22,465 nucleotides of DNA from DTU098 sp964498525 (GTDB taxonomy: Bacteria; Bacillota; Desulfotomaculia; Desulfotomaculales; Pelotomaculaceae). The stretch spans positions 1 through 22,465 of the forward strand of contig CAZCGU010000023.1 in NCBI GenBank assembly GCA_964498525.1. Reading direction: 5' to 3'. This document shows, one piece after another, positions 1-7,279 of this stretch (within the stretch, counting starts at the first letter, position 1; every line of letters begins with the position of its first letter). The notes below the pieces were generated by a model that was not told the DNA's origin, made no database searches, and saw only the letters and a program-made list of their open reading frames with translations. The position numbers and the translations under genes are program-made.

Positions 1-792
1 CGTTAGAAGGAGTAGCGGTAACCCTGGACGGCCGGGTACTCACCCTGGCTCACCCCGGTTTCGCCTACCTCACTGAATACACCGTAACCGTACCCGCTGA
101 CGCAGTACAAAGCGAACAGGGAATCGGCAACGACGAAATCGTCTGGAGCTTCACCACCAGGGAAGTTTCCGGCAGCGACAAACCGGCGGCCGCCTATGAA
201 CCCGCAGACGGCGCCACAGACGTGGAACTGGACGCGGCGGTAACGGCAACCTTCGACCGTGACGTTGCAGCGGCAGACTTAAGCGGCGTTATGATAGAAG
301 CAGGCGGCGCGGCGTTAGAAGGAGTAGCGGTAACCCTGGACGGCCGGGTACTCACCCTGGCTCACCCCGGTTTCGCCTACCTCACTGAATACACCGTAAC
401 CGTACCCGCTGACGCAGTACAAAGCGAACAGGGAATCGGCAACGACGAAATCGTCTGGAGCTTCACCACCAGGGAAGTTTCCGACAGCGACAAACCGGCA
501 GCTACCTATGAACCCGCAGACGGCGCCACAGACGTGGAACTGGACGCGGCGGTAACGGCAACCTTCGACCGTGACGTTGCAGCGGCAGACTTAAGCGGCG
601 TTATGATAGAAGCAGGCGGCGCGGCGTTAGAAGGAGTAGCGGTAACCCTGGACGGCCGGGTACTCACCCTGGCTCACCCCGGTTTCGCCTACCTCACTGA
701 ATACACCGTAACCGTACCCGCTGACGCAGTACAAAGCGAACAGGGAATCGGCAACGACGAAATCGTCTGGAGCTTCACCACCAAAGAGGACA
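1..792 (+). repeat. 312-bp tandem repeat inside the SLH gene
   Basis: The unit is 312 bp (104 codons), one Ig-like domain. The segment from base 1 recurs at 313 and 625. Bases 1-170 match 313-482 exactly by eye, and about 513-780 match 201-468. The only obvious differences are in the short linker (about 171-195 versus 483-507). A fourth, clearly diverged copy follows. Identity at third codon positions implies recent duplication or continual homogenisation. The array runs off the left edge, so the copy number is unknown and could be mis-assembled. Confidence 0.95.
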
Positions 793-2657
793 GCGGCGGT
801 GTGGAAGAAAAACCGGCAGCCACCTGTGAACCCGCGGACGGAGCCACGGGCGTGGAACTGGACGCGGCGGTAACGGCCACCTTTGACCAGGACATCGTCG
901 AGGCTGACCTTAGCGGTATAAAAATTGAAGCGGGCGGCGTGAATCTGGATGGTACAGCGGCGACTCTGGACGGCCGGGTTCTGACCATAGCCCACCCCGG
1001 CTTCATCTATTACACCACGTATACTGTAACCATACCGGCAGATGCGGTGCAAAATGAACAAGGCGTCGGCAACGACGAAATTGTCTGGAGCTTCACCACC
1101 AAACCGGACGGCGAACCGCCGGTAGGGCCTTACATCTTGACGCTTCAGACCGATAAGTCAATCTACAAGCCGGACGAGGCTGTAAATGTATCGGGCTTGT
1201 TACTTGAGAACGATGAAGCCCAAAACCCGGTTCCGGATGTGGCCGTCGGCCTGGTTCTGTACCTGGGTGACGAGGAAGTAGCCTTTGAACAAACAACTAC
1301 GGATGCCACGGGAGCCTATACCTGGACCATTCCCGCCAACACCCTGGAGCAGGGAAATTACCGGGTCTACGCAACGGTTAATGAGACTGACGCCTGGGCG
1401 AGCTTCAAAATATCCACTGAAGCGACCGGCAAACCGGAAATAGAGGTTTACAAACCGGCGAACGGTGACAAATATGTTCAGCTGGATGCGGAAGTAAGCG
1501 CCGCCTTCAATATGGGCGTAACAGCGGTAAATTTGGAAAATGTCAGAATAGAACAAGACGGTAAGGTCCTTGCCGGCGTTAATGTCAGCCTGGAGGGCCG
1601 GGTTTTGAAGTTGAACCACCCCAGATTCAGCTACGTAACCTACTATGAAGTTATCATTCCGGCAGGGGCTGTGGAGAGCTCGACCGGTCTTCTGAACGAT
1701 GAAACAAGATGGAACTTCAGGACCAGGACTCGCGGCGGTGGCGGCATTGGGGTCGGCGACGGTGGAAGTATCTATCTCGACATTGAGAAGTATAAACCGG
1801 AAAAAGGCGCCAAAAACGTTTCCCTCGATGCCGAGGTAAGGGCTACCTTTAACCTGGATCTCAAAGCTGTCAACCTTGACAAAGTGTACATCGAGGACAG
1901 CAGAGGTAAAATTGTAAAAGGTGTTAAAGCCAGTATCAGCGGCAAGGATCTGTCCATAGAACATGATGATTTCGCTGCCGGCGTCACTTACAATGTGGTG
2001 ATTCCCGAGAAAACGCTAGGCGTCAAAAACTCCAGCGAGACAAACAGGGCCATTAGTTGGAAATTCACCACTACCACCACTGTCGAGGAAATCGAAGAAT
2101 GCACCTTTGATGACGTTACCAGCGCGCATTGGGCTGCGGATATGATCAAGGAACTCTGTCTGAAGGATTACATCAACGGCTACCCCGATGGTACCTTCAA
2201 GCCGGACAGCAACATTACCAGGGCGGAAATGACCAAGATTCTGGTTAAGGTGCAGGATCTTGATGAAGTAAATCCGGCTTCGCCCAGGTTTAAGGACGCC
2301 AATCCGGCTGACTGGTATTATGGTTACATTGAAGCGGCTTCCAGGGCCGGACTGGTCAAGGGTTACGAAACCGGCGAGTTCCGTCCCAACCAGAGAATTA
2401 CCCGGGAAGAAATCTCAGCGTTGATTTGCCGGGCCATGGGCATGGAAAGCGAAGCTGCCGCCCTGGCTGATGAAAGGACTACCTTTACGGATGATCAGGA
2501 CATTGCCGACTGGGCCAGGGGTTATATCGTAATTGAGTACAGGGAAGGGATTGTGGACGGTTATCCCGACCACAGCTTTGCCCCGAAAAATAACGCCACC
2601 AGGGCAGAAGCCTGTGCGATGATCTTCCGCTTTCTCGAACATGTAAATAACAGTTAA
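1..2657 (+). CDS. SLH-anchored surface protein with tandem Big_5 Ig-like domains (5' truncated)
   Basis: The frame is open from the window edge (codons from base 3) to a TAA at 2655-2657, giving at least 884 residues; start and signal peptide lie outside. In order it has a partial and two complete near-identical Big_5/SbsA-type Ig-like domains (each with GVAVTLDGRVLTLAHPGF), a fourth diverged copy (about 826-1105), a macroglobulin/Ig-like domain (YILTLQTDKSIYKPDEAVNV, about 1130-1420), a Big_5 domain (about 1435-1730), a Gly-rich linker (RGGGGIGVGDGG), a last Big_5 domain (about 1770-2075) and three SLH domains (about 2103-2640, motifs INGYPDGTFKP, VKGYETGEFRP, VDGYPDHSFAP). SLH triplets bind pyruvylated secondary cell-wall polymer, so this is a surface-displayed protein whose Ig repeats probably act as a stalk. 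Its C-terminal half is paralogous to the next gene. Ligand or enzymatic role is unknown. Confidence 0.93.
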   Translation, partial: LEGVAVTLDGRVLTLAHPGFAYLTEYTVTVPADAVQSEQGIGNDEIVWSFTTREVSGSDKPAAAYEPADGATDVELDAAVTATFDRDVAAADLSGVMIEAGGAALEGVAVTLDGRVLTLAHPGFAYLTEYTVTVPADAVQSEQGIGNDEIVWSFTTREVSDSDKPAATYEPADGATDVELDAAVTATFDRDVAAADLSGVMIEAGGAALEGVAVTLDGRVLTLAHPGFAYLTEYTVTVPADAVQSEQGIGNDEIVWSFTTKEDSGGVEEKPAATCEPADGATGVELDAAVTATFDQDIVEADLSGIKIEAGGVNLDGTAATLDGRVLTIAHPGFIYYTTYTVTIPADAVQNEQGVGNDEIVWSFTTKPDGEPPVGPYILTLQTDKSIYKPDEAVNVSGLLLENDEAQNPVPDVAVGLVLYLGDEEVAFEQTTTDATGAYTWTIPANTLEQGNYRVYATVNETDAWASFKISTEATGKPEIEVYKPANGDKYVQLDAEVSAAFNMGVTAVNLENVRIEQDGKVLAGVNVSLEGRVLKLNHPRFSYVTYYEVIIPAGAVESSTGLLNDETRWNFRTRTRGGGGIGVGDGGSIYLDIEKYKPEKGAKNVSLDAEVRATFNLDLKAVNLDKVYIEDSRGKIVKGVKASISGKDLSIEHDDFAAGVTYNVVIPEKTLGVKNSSETNRAISWKFTTTTTVEEIEECTFDDVTSAHWAADMIKELCLKDYINGYPDGTFKPDSNITRAEMTKILVKVQDLDEVNPASPRFKDANPADWYYGYIEAASRAGLVKGYETGEFRPNQRITREEISALICRAMGMESEAAALADERTTFTDDQDIADWARGYIVIEYREGIVDGYPDHSFAPKNNATRAEACAMIFRFLEHVNNS

Positions 2658-2671
2658 ACTTAGAGTTGTGG

Positions 2672-2708
2672 AATGGCGCTGTCTCATACACAGCGCCATT
2701 CTTTTAAT
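2672..2708 (+). terminator. Rho-independent terminator of the first SLH gene
   Basis: An 11-bp perfect stem (aatggcgctgt at 2672-2682 with acagcgccatt at 2690-2700) with a 7-nt loop is followed by cttttaat. It lies 15 bp after the stop codon. Confidence 0.85.
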
Positions 2709-2743
2709 GCCTTTCCAAGAGATGAGGGGTGATTCATTTCCGG

Positions 2744-3817
2744 ATGAAGCTAAAAAAAATCGGCATGCTCCTGCTTTTTACGGCGGCCCTGGTTTTTTCC
2801 GGGCTTGTCTGCAGCGCCAATAACAATCTCACCGCGGCAAGCGACAGCTTTATCTTATCGGTTGAGACAGACAAACAGTCCTATGACAAGGACGAATCCG
2901 TACTAGTAACCGGGACACTCCTGGAAGGCGGCGAAATCCCCGCGGGAAGCGTGTCCATCGGGCTAATCTTAACGAAAAACGACAAGGAAGTGGCCTTTGG
3001 GCAAACCGTTACGGGGAATGACGGCCGGTATTCCTGGCAGTTCTCCGCAACTTCCCTGGAGCCGGGCGCATACCTGATTGTTGCCACGGCCAACGTGGCG
3101 CGGGCGGAAACAGCCCTGACCATACGGGATGAAATCACACCCGCCGCTTACCAATTAACTTTAAAAACCGGTAAGACGGGCTACAGCCGGGACCAGGCTG
3201 TTGATGTTTCGGGGGCCTTACGGGAAAACAACGGCGCCGGGAACCCCGTGCCGGACGCGGCAATCGGCCTGGTCCTGTACCTGGGTGAAATTCCGGCAGC
3301 CTTCGCCCAGGAAACAACGGATGCGAACGGCGCCTTTGCCTGGACGATCCCAGCCAACACCCTTGACCCCGGCAACTACAGAGTTTACGCCACGGCTAAT
3401 GTTGCGGCGGCAGAGGCGGCCTTTGTGGTGTTTGCCGATCCGGCGATTAAACCCGCAATAGAAATACACCGGCCCGCCCCCGGCGCTTCCGGTGTGGATA
3501 CAGACACGGAAATTAGCGTCACCTTCAATGTTGATGTAACCGCTGTCGATTTAAACGGGATTAAGATAGAAAAACTAGAAGGCGGTTCCGCCCTTAACGG
3601 CGTAAGCGCGACTCTTTCCGGACGGGTTTTGGAGATTAGTCATTCCGGGCTGGAGAAAAACACAATCTACAGGGTTTTCATTCCCGGGGGCGCTGTTCAA
3701 GGCCAAACGGGTCTTTTGAATGATTCCGCCTTCTGGATTTTTCAGACTGGTTCCGGCAATGGGGGCGACAGCGGCAATGGAAGCGGCGATGACGACTGCG
3801 ACACCGGGTCTACGTGA
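2744..3817 (+). CDS. Ig-like/SLH surface protein, N-terminal part, ending at in-frame TGA
   Basis: This is the N-terminal part of an SLH protein paralogous to the previous gene. The frame opens at GTG 2729, but ATG 2744 gives a clean signal peptide (MKLKKIGMLLLFTAALVFSG, cleavage likely near VCSA-NN). The purine-rich gaggggtg lies at 2723-2730, a rather long spacing. Two macroglobulin/Ig-like domains follow (motifs ILSVETDKQSYDKDESV and QLTLKTGKTGYSRDQAVDV), then one Big_5 domain and an acidic Gly/Ser linker (GDDDCDTGST) that stops at TGA 3815-3817. The same frame continues without another stop to 4771 through a Gly run, a Big_5 domain and three SLH domains. The paralogue has a Gly-rich linker at this point with no stop. 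Taken literally, this product would be secreted but unanchored; with read-through (UGA = codon 358) it would be a 675-residue anchored protein. Confidence 0.8.
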   Translation: MKLKKIGMLLLFTAALVFSGLVCSANNNLTAASDSFILSVETDKQSYDKDESVLVTGTLLEGGEIPAGSVSIGLILTKNDKEVAFGQTVTGNDGRYSWQFSATSLEPGAYLIVATANVARAETALTIRDEITPAAYQLTLKTGKTGYSRDQAVDVSGALRENNGAGNPVPDAAIGLVLYLGEIPAAFAQETTDANGAFAWTIPANTLDPGNYRVYATANVAAAEAAFVVFADPAIKPAIEIHRPAPGASGVDTDTEISVTFNVDVTAVDLNGIKIEKLEGGSALNGVSATLSGRVLEISHSGLEKNTIYRVFIPGGAVQGQTGLLNDSAFWIFQTGSGNGGDSGNGSGDDDCDTGST

Positions 3818-3852
3818 GGTGGCGGCGGTGGTGGAGGGGGAGGTTCCTCCTC
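3815..3852 (+). other. In-frame TGA followed by a hairpin (possible recoding site)
   Basis: TGA at 3815-3817 is in frame with both flanking coding segments. A 7-bp stem (3834-3840 with 3846-3852, one G-U pair) closes a 5-nt AGGUU loop that begins 24 nt after the UGA. Bacterial SECIS elements also lie just 3' of UGA with a G early in the apical loop, so this is loosely compatible with selenocysteine insertion. The hairpin arises in a purine-rich Gly-codon run and may be coincidental. A plain nonsense mutation, for example from CGA, GGA or TGC/TGT, is the simplest alternative. Confidence 0.45.
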
Positions 3853-4771
3853 AGATTTAGCAGTTATTGTCTATCAGCCGGCCAGGGAAGCCAGGGATGT
3901 GGACCCGGCCGCTGCGGTAAAGCTTACCTTTAATAGGGAAATAAGGGCGCTGGAACTGGACAAGGTATACATCAACGACAGCTCCGGTAAAAGGGTCGCG
4001 GGTGTAAAAGCGGCCGTAGAAGGCAAAGATCTTACCTTATCCCACGATATTTTCAAGGACGAAACCTCCTACACGGTGTATGTACCCGCAGGTACGGTGG
4101 GCTCTAAGAGCAGCAGCGCAAAAAATCTGGCCATCAGCTGGAGTTTTAGCACTAAAGCAGTTGAGGCGAAGCCAGGCGTGCCGCCGGCTGACGCCGGGGA
4201 TGAACCCGGCAGCCAGGATGCTTGCGCGTTTTCCGATCTTCCATCCGCGCACTGGGCTTATGATGTTGTCCGGGAACTTTGCCAAAAGGGAATGATTAGC
4301 GGGTATCCAGGCAGTATCTTCAGCCCGGAAAACAGTATCACCAGAGCAGAGTTTACTAAAATTATTGCCGGGGCAGCCGGCTTGCAAGAGGTTAAACCCG
4401 AAAGACCCACCTTTACCGACGTTAAGCCCGCTGACTGGCACTACGGATACATTGAGGCCGCTGCCGGCGCCGGTCTGGTGACAGGCCTGGAAACCGGTGA
4501 ATTCCTGCCCAACGACAGGATCACCAGGGAGCAGCTGGCCGTTATTCTGGTGCGAGGCTTACAGCGGGAGGAAGCTGCCCTGGCCCTGGTTGACCCCAAA
4601 ACGGAATTTGCGGACGATCTGATGATCGCGCCCTGGGCTAAAGGTTATGTTGTTGAAGCTGTCCGGGAAGGTCTTGTAAGCGGCTACCCCGATAACACCT
4701 ACGGCCCCAAAAACAGCGCCACCCGGGCCGAAGCCTGCGCCATGATTTCCCGCTTCCTTAACCACCAGTAA
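3818..4771 (+). CDS. Ig-like/SLH surface protein, C-terminal part, in frame after TGA
   Basis: This continues the same frame after the TGA. It encodes nine consecutive Gly residues and SSS, then a Big_5 domain (DLAVIVYQPAREARDVDP to about 4160, with LELDKVYINDSSGKRVAGV closely matching the first gene's last Big_5 domain), then three SLH domains (about 4222-4370, 4405-4560, 4600-4765; motifs ISGYPGSIFSP, VTGLETGEFLP, VSGYPDNTYGP). The first in-frame start codon is GTG 3899, which is inside the Big_5 domain and has no ribosome binding site, so independent translation would give a truncated domain without a signal peptide. The segment makes sense only as the anchored end of the upstream frame. 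No other stop or frameshift is seen, so the interruption is either recent or tolerated. Confidence 0.8.
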   Translation, partial: GGGGGGGGGSSSDLAVIVYQPAREARDVDPAAAVKLTFNREIRALELDKVYINDSSGKRVAGVKAAVEGKDLTLSHDIFKDETSYTVYVPAGTVGSKSSSAKNLAISWSFSTKAVEAKPGVPPADAGDEPGSQDACAFSDLPSAHWAYDVVRELCQKGMISGYPGSIFSPENSITRAEFTKIIAGAAGLQEVKPERPTFTDVKPADWHYGYIEAAAGAGLVTGLETGEFLPNDRITREQLAVILVRGLQREEAALALVDPKTEFADDLMIAPWAKGYVVEAVREGLVSGYPDNTYGPKNSATRAEACAMISRFLNHQ

Positions 4772-4789
4772 CCCGGCCACGGCCAAAAA

Positions 4790-4899
4790 CCGGGACAAGG
4801 GGACCGGGACAAGGGGACAGGTCCCTTGTCCCACAATCACCGGGCAGGAAAAAAGCTGGGACAAACCGGGACAAAGGGACAGGTCTCTTGTCCCGGTTT
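4790..4899. repeat. Palindromic GGGACAAG/CTTGTCCC repeats
   Basis: There are two strong imperfect hairpins built on the same words. One spans 4806-4832 (gggacaag with cttgtccc, about 11 bp with inner pairs). The other spans 4863-4899 (aaaccgggacaa with ttgtcccggttt, 12 bp). A half copy precedes them at 4790-4804. They sit just after the stop of the SLH gene and could end transcription, but there is no T tract. They look like dispersed REP/MITE-type palindromes. Confidence 0.75.
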
Positions 4900-5390
4900 C
4901 GGGAAATCTTAAGGGCCTGCTTTTAAATATTCCGGTTTTCGAGTGGTGGCCGGCGGCGTATTGAATTAAGAACGCAAACACCACAGCCATCATCGCAGCC
5001 GGTCTGCCTGATGCAATGTTGTACCAGAAAGACCAATGATTATTTAAGTACCTATGCTTATTCTAAGTACAGCGGCGTTGCACGTTGCAGCGCCGTCGTC
5101 CTGTCTTTTGAGTTGACGGCGGCAAATCAGATCGACGACCATTTAAATTGAACTGTCCGGGAAAATTCCCTGGACCCGGTTCCCTTACCCGACGGAAAAC
5201 TTGTAGGCGGCAGGAGGCTGATGGACAAGGTTTTAGTATGTCAATGAAACCGGTTCTTTGGGCTGATACTTTCGGAAGTTGCCTGTGCAGACTTCTAAAA
5301 ATCAATTTAATGACAAATAAATGACAAATAACTGAAAGGAATTGCGAAGAAAAAGTTTAATACTTAAAATAATTGAAAGGAGGAAACGAT
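4900..5390. other. Noncoding gap before the dockerin gene
   Basis: I recognise no gene here; both strands give only short, low-quality frames. A strong 10-bp hairpin with a 3-nt loop lies at 5073-5095 (cggcgttgca/tgcagcgccg with one G-U), followed within 10 bases by tctttt, possibly a weak terminator. A short direct repeat, atgacaaata twice, lies at about 5310-5332. A strong Shine-Dalgarno, aaaggagg at 5376-5383, serves the next gene. Confidence 0.5.
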
Positions 5391-5984
5391 GTGATTGCTC
5401 TAATTACGCGAAGGGTATTATTGGCCATGTTTTCATCTGCCTTTCTACTGCTTATGATTGCAGGGGCGCCGGCGGGAACGGCAATCGCGGCCTGAGGCGG
5501 GGATACATCGCCGCCGGTGGTTGCGAGTACGGATCCTGCCGATAACAAGACACTTGTTCCAGTGGACAAGGCAATTGTAGTTACTTTTAATGAATATGTG
5601 GAAAGGGGAGACACCTTCAACGATATTTCCCTTAAAGCCGGGGAGGATGAAGTCGCTTTCTTGGTAAGTTTGGGCTATTCAGTAATGACCATTTATCCGT
5701 CAACCGGCTTGACCAATGGAACACGGTACACTGTTACTATTCCCAGGGGCGCTGTTAAAGACATTTACTGCAATCCGTTTAAAAACCCCTATACCTTTAA
5801 TTTTACCACCGTCAAGTTGGGCGACGTAAACGGCGACGATCAGGTGGACATCAAAGATCCTCTCTTTATAGCCTCCAAAATCGGTCCCGTGGGGAATTCG
5901 GATTCGAGGAAAGCTGATGTTAACAAGGACAACGTGGTAAATATCCTGGATCTTTTGGAGATAGCACCCTATTTGAATCAATAG
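5391..5984 (+). CDS. Secreted Big_5 + dockerin protein with in-frame TGA after the signal peptide
   Basis: GTG 5391 is 7 nt after aaaggagg and opens a textbook signal peptide: RR, then a hydrophobic run (VLLAMFSSAFLLLMIAGAPA) ending AIAA at codon 34. Codon 35 is TGA (5493-5495), after which the same frame continues (GGDTSPPVVASTDPADN) through a Big_5 Ig-like domain to about 5810 and a C-terminal type I dockerin. The dockerin has two Ca-binding repeats, DVNGDDQVDIKD and DVNKDNVVNILD, and ends at TAG 5982-5984 (197 codons counting the UGA). Dockerins bind cohesin modules; no cohesin is visible in the window. Without read-through, the product is only a signal peptide. The position fits a lipobox (IAA-x-G) if the UGA replaced a Cys codon. 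Internal starts after the TGA would lack the export signal. Confidence 0.75.
5493..5515 (+). other. In-frame TGA with an immediately adjacent hairpin
   Basis: TGA 5493-5495 is followed directly by a stem-loop at 5496-5515: GGCGG pairs with CCGCC, then a G-G mismatch, two more pairs and a UACA loop. The context TGA-GGC-GGG matches TGA-GGT-GGC in the neighbouring SLH gene. The loop lies only 8 nt from the UGA and has no early G, so it is not a good SECIS; stem-assisted read-through or a nonsense mutation remain possible. Confidence 0.45.
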
Positions 5985-6089
5985 TTTGTCTTATCCTGGG
6001 TAAGTTAAAACATAATTGTTAAGATAAGCCGGTCCGTTATTGGAACCTTAGCCGGATAGAAGCTTACGCCGGAGAGCGGGTGAATCGGT

Positions 6090-7157
6090 TTGAAAAAGGG
6101 AAGGTTAAAACCCCGGGGATATGCTTTTTGTTGTTTTGCAGTTATCCTGTTATTTTTGGCTGGTTGTTCGCTTTGGCCGTCGTCACAGGGCAATCCGGTA
6201 GAATCATTGGTTATTAAGCCCGAGGACTTTTGTATCTTTCTTTTTGAGTCTTCGGAAGAAATATACCGGGCCAACGAGAAAGACCCCGCCATGTGGGAAG
6301 AGTTGCGCCATTTGGCGGCTGGGGACGAAGACTACGCGGCGCACTATAACTGGCTTTACAGCACCTTTGAGAGCTGGGACGAGCACCGGCGGGCGCAGTT
6401 GCGCGAGATCATGACCGAATACCACCACCATCCCATGACCGAGCAGCTGATCCAAAATGGCAAGCAGGGGGCCGGCCTCTCCGACGTAATTTCCTCTATC
6501 CGCGGGGATCGTTTTTTTACCAAACACAGGAGTACCCTGGTTGACTTTTATTCCTGGTACGGCTCCAATTACGCTTTGCCCCACTACCAGAGGATCCTGC
6601 CGCTCCTGGAGCAGAAGGCCCAGACCATAACCGACCTGGTGGAAAAGGATTTTGAGATCGTCGATTTTCTGGAGAAGGAAAGCGGGATTACTTTGAAAGA
6701 AAAACCCGAAGCCATCGAACTGCTGCTCAATATGCGGATTTATGGAGCTTCCGGCTTTTACCGGGACAAGGTGTCCCTGACCACCATCCAGTGGAACGCC
6801 ACCCCGGAAAAAATCTGGGCCACGCCGTTTCACGAGATAAGCCACCCTTTTTTCCGCACCTTTACCGGCAGTATGTCTTTTAAATATCTGGCCGGCAAGC
6901 TCAAGAAAGACGGGGAACTGATGAAAATGTTCGAAGATGAGGTGCCCTATACCTGGGAAGGCTGGGTGGAAGAGAACCTGGTGGAAGGATTCGCCCGTTA
7001 CTTGAATGTCCAAAAAGGGATCGCCAATGATGTGGGTGAAGGGACGTATATATTTGACCGGGAGTTTGCCCGGGCCCTTGTGGAAGGTTTTGACCCCCAA
7101 AAAATATCTCTGGAGGACTTTACCGTACGGTTTTTAAAGCAAAAGTACAACCTGTAA
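6090..7157 (+). CDS. Lipoprotein with HExxH metallopeptidase-like motif
   Basis: This is a 355-residue protein starting at TTG 6090 with a weak upstream ggagag. The N-terminus is a lipoprotein signal with lipobox LAGC (Cys26), so it should be anchored outside the membrane. A zinc-site motif, HEISH (H248, E249, H252; PFHEISHPFFRTF), is followed about 45 residues later by EENLVEGFARYL. E295 or E299 there could be the third ligand of a gluzincin-type peptidase. The rest is helical, acidic and without recognised domains, somewhat like the DUF4932 family. It lies about 105 bp after the dockerin gene in the surface-protein cluster, so processing of surface proteins is a possible role (inference). 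Confidence 0.82.
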   Translation: MKKGRLKPRGYAFCCFAVILLFLAGCSLWPSSQGNPVESLVIKPEDFCIFLFESSEEIYRANEKDPAMWEELRHLAAGDEDYAAHYNWLYSTFESWDEHRRAQLREIMTEYHHHPMTEQLIQNGKQGAGLSDVISSIRGDRFFTKHRSTLVDFYSWYGSNYALPHYQRILPLLEQKAQTITDLVEKDFEIVDFLEKESGITLKEKPEAIELLLNMRIYGASGFYRDKVSLTTIQWNATPEKIWATPFHEISHPFFRTFTGSMSFKYLAGKLKKDGELMKMFEDEVPYTWEGWVEENLVEGFARYLNVQKGIANDVGEGTYIFDREFARALVEGFDPQKISLEDFTVRFLKQKYNL

Positions 7158-7279
7158 GGGTATAAAAAGTATGTCTGTAATCCCGCCTTTGCATGCTTGT
7201 TTTGCATCCCGGTATTACATTACGTTGTATTTTTTAATAACCAAAGACAACCTCAATAATTAAAGGAGCCAAACAACAC

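Noticed and set aside
1..792. CRISPR-like array
   Set aside because: The 312-bp repeats are in-frame protein-domain repeats with no unique spacers.
1200..1964. Long minus-strand frame opposite the SLH gene
   Set aside because: It is a shadow of a GC-rich, repetitive + strand gene; no ribosome binding site or recognisable protein.
3842..4771. Independent gene starting at GTG 3899
   Set aside because: The start falls inside a Big_5 domain, with no ribosome binding site or signal peptide; it is the continuation of the upstream frame.
5496..5515. SECIS element after the second TGA
   Set aside because: The loop is too close to the UGA (8 nt) and lacks an early G; kept only as a hairpin of unknown role.
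6204..7100. 298-codon minus-strand frame opposite the lipoprotein gene
   Set aside because: The + strand gene has a lipobox and HExxH motif; the reverse frame is low-complexity with no domain.
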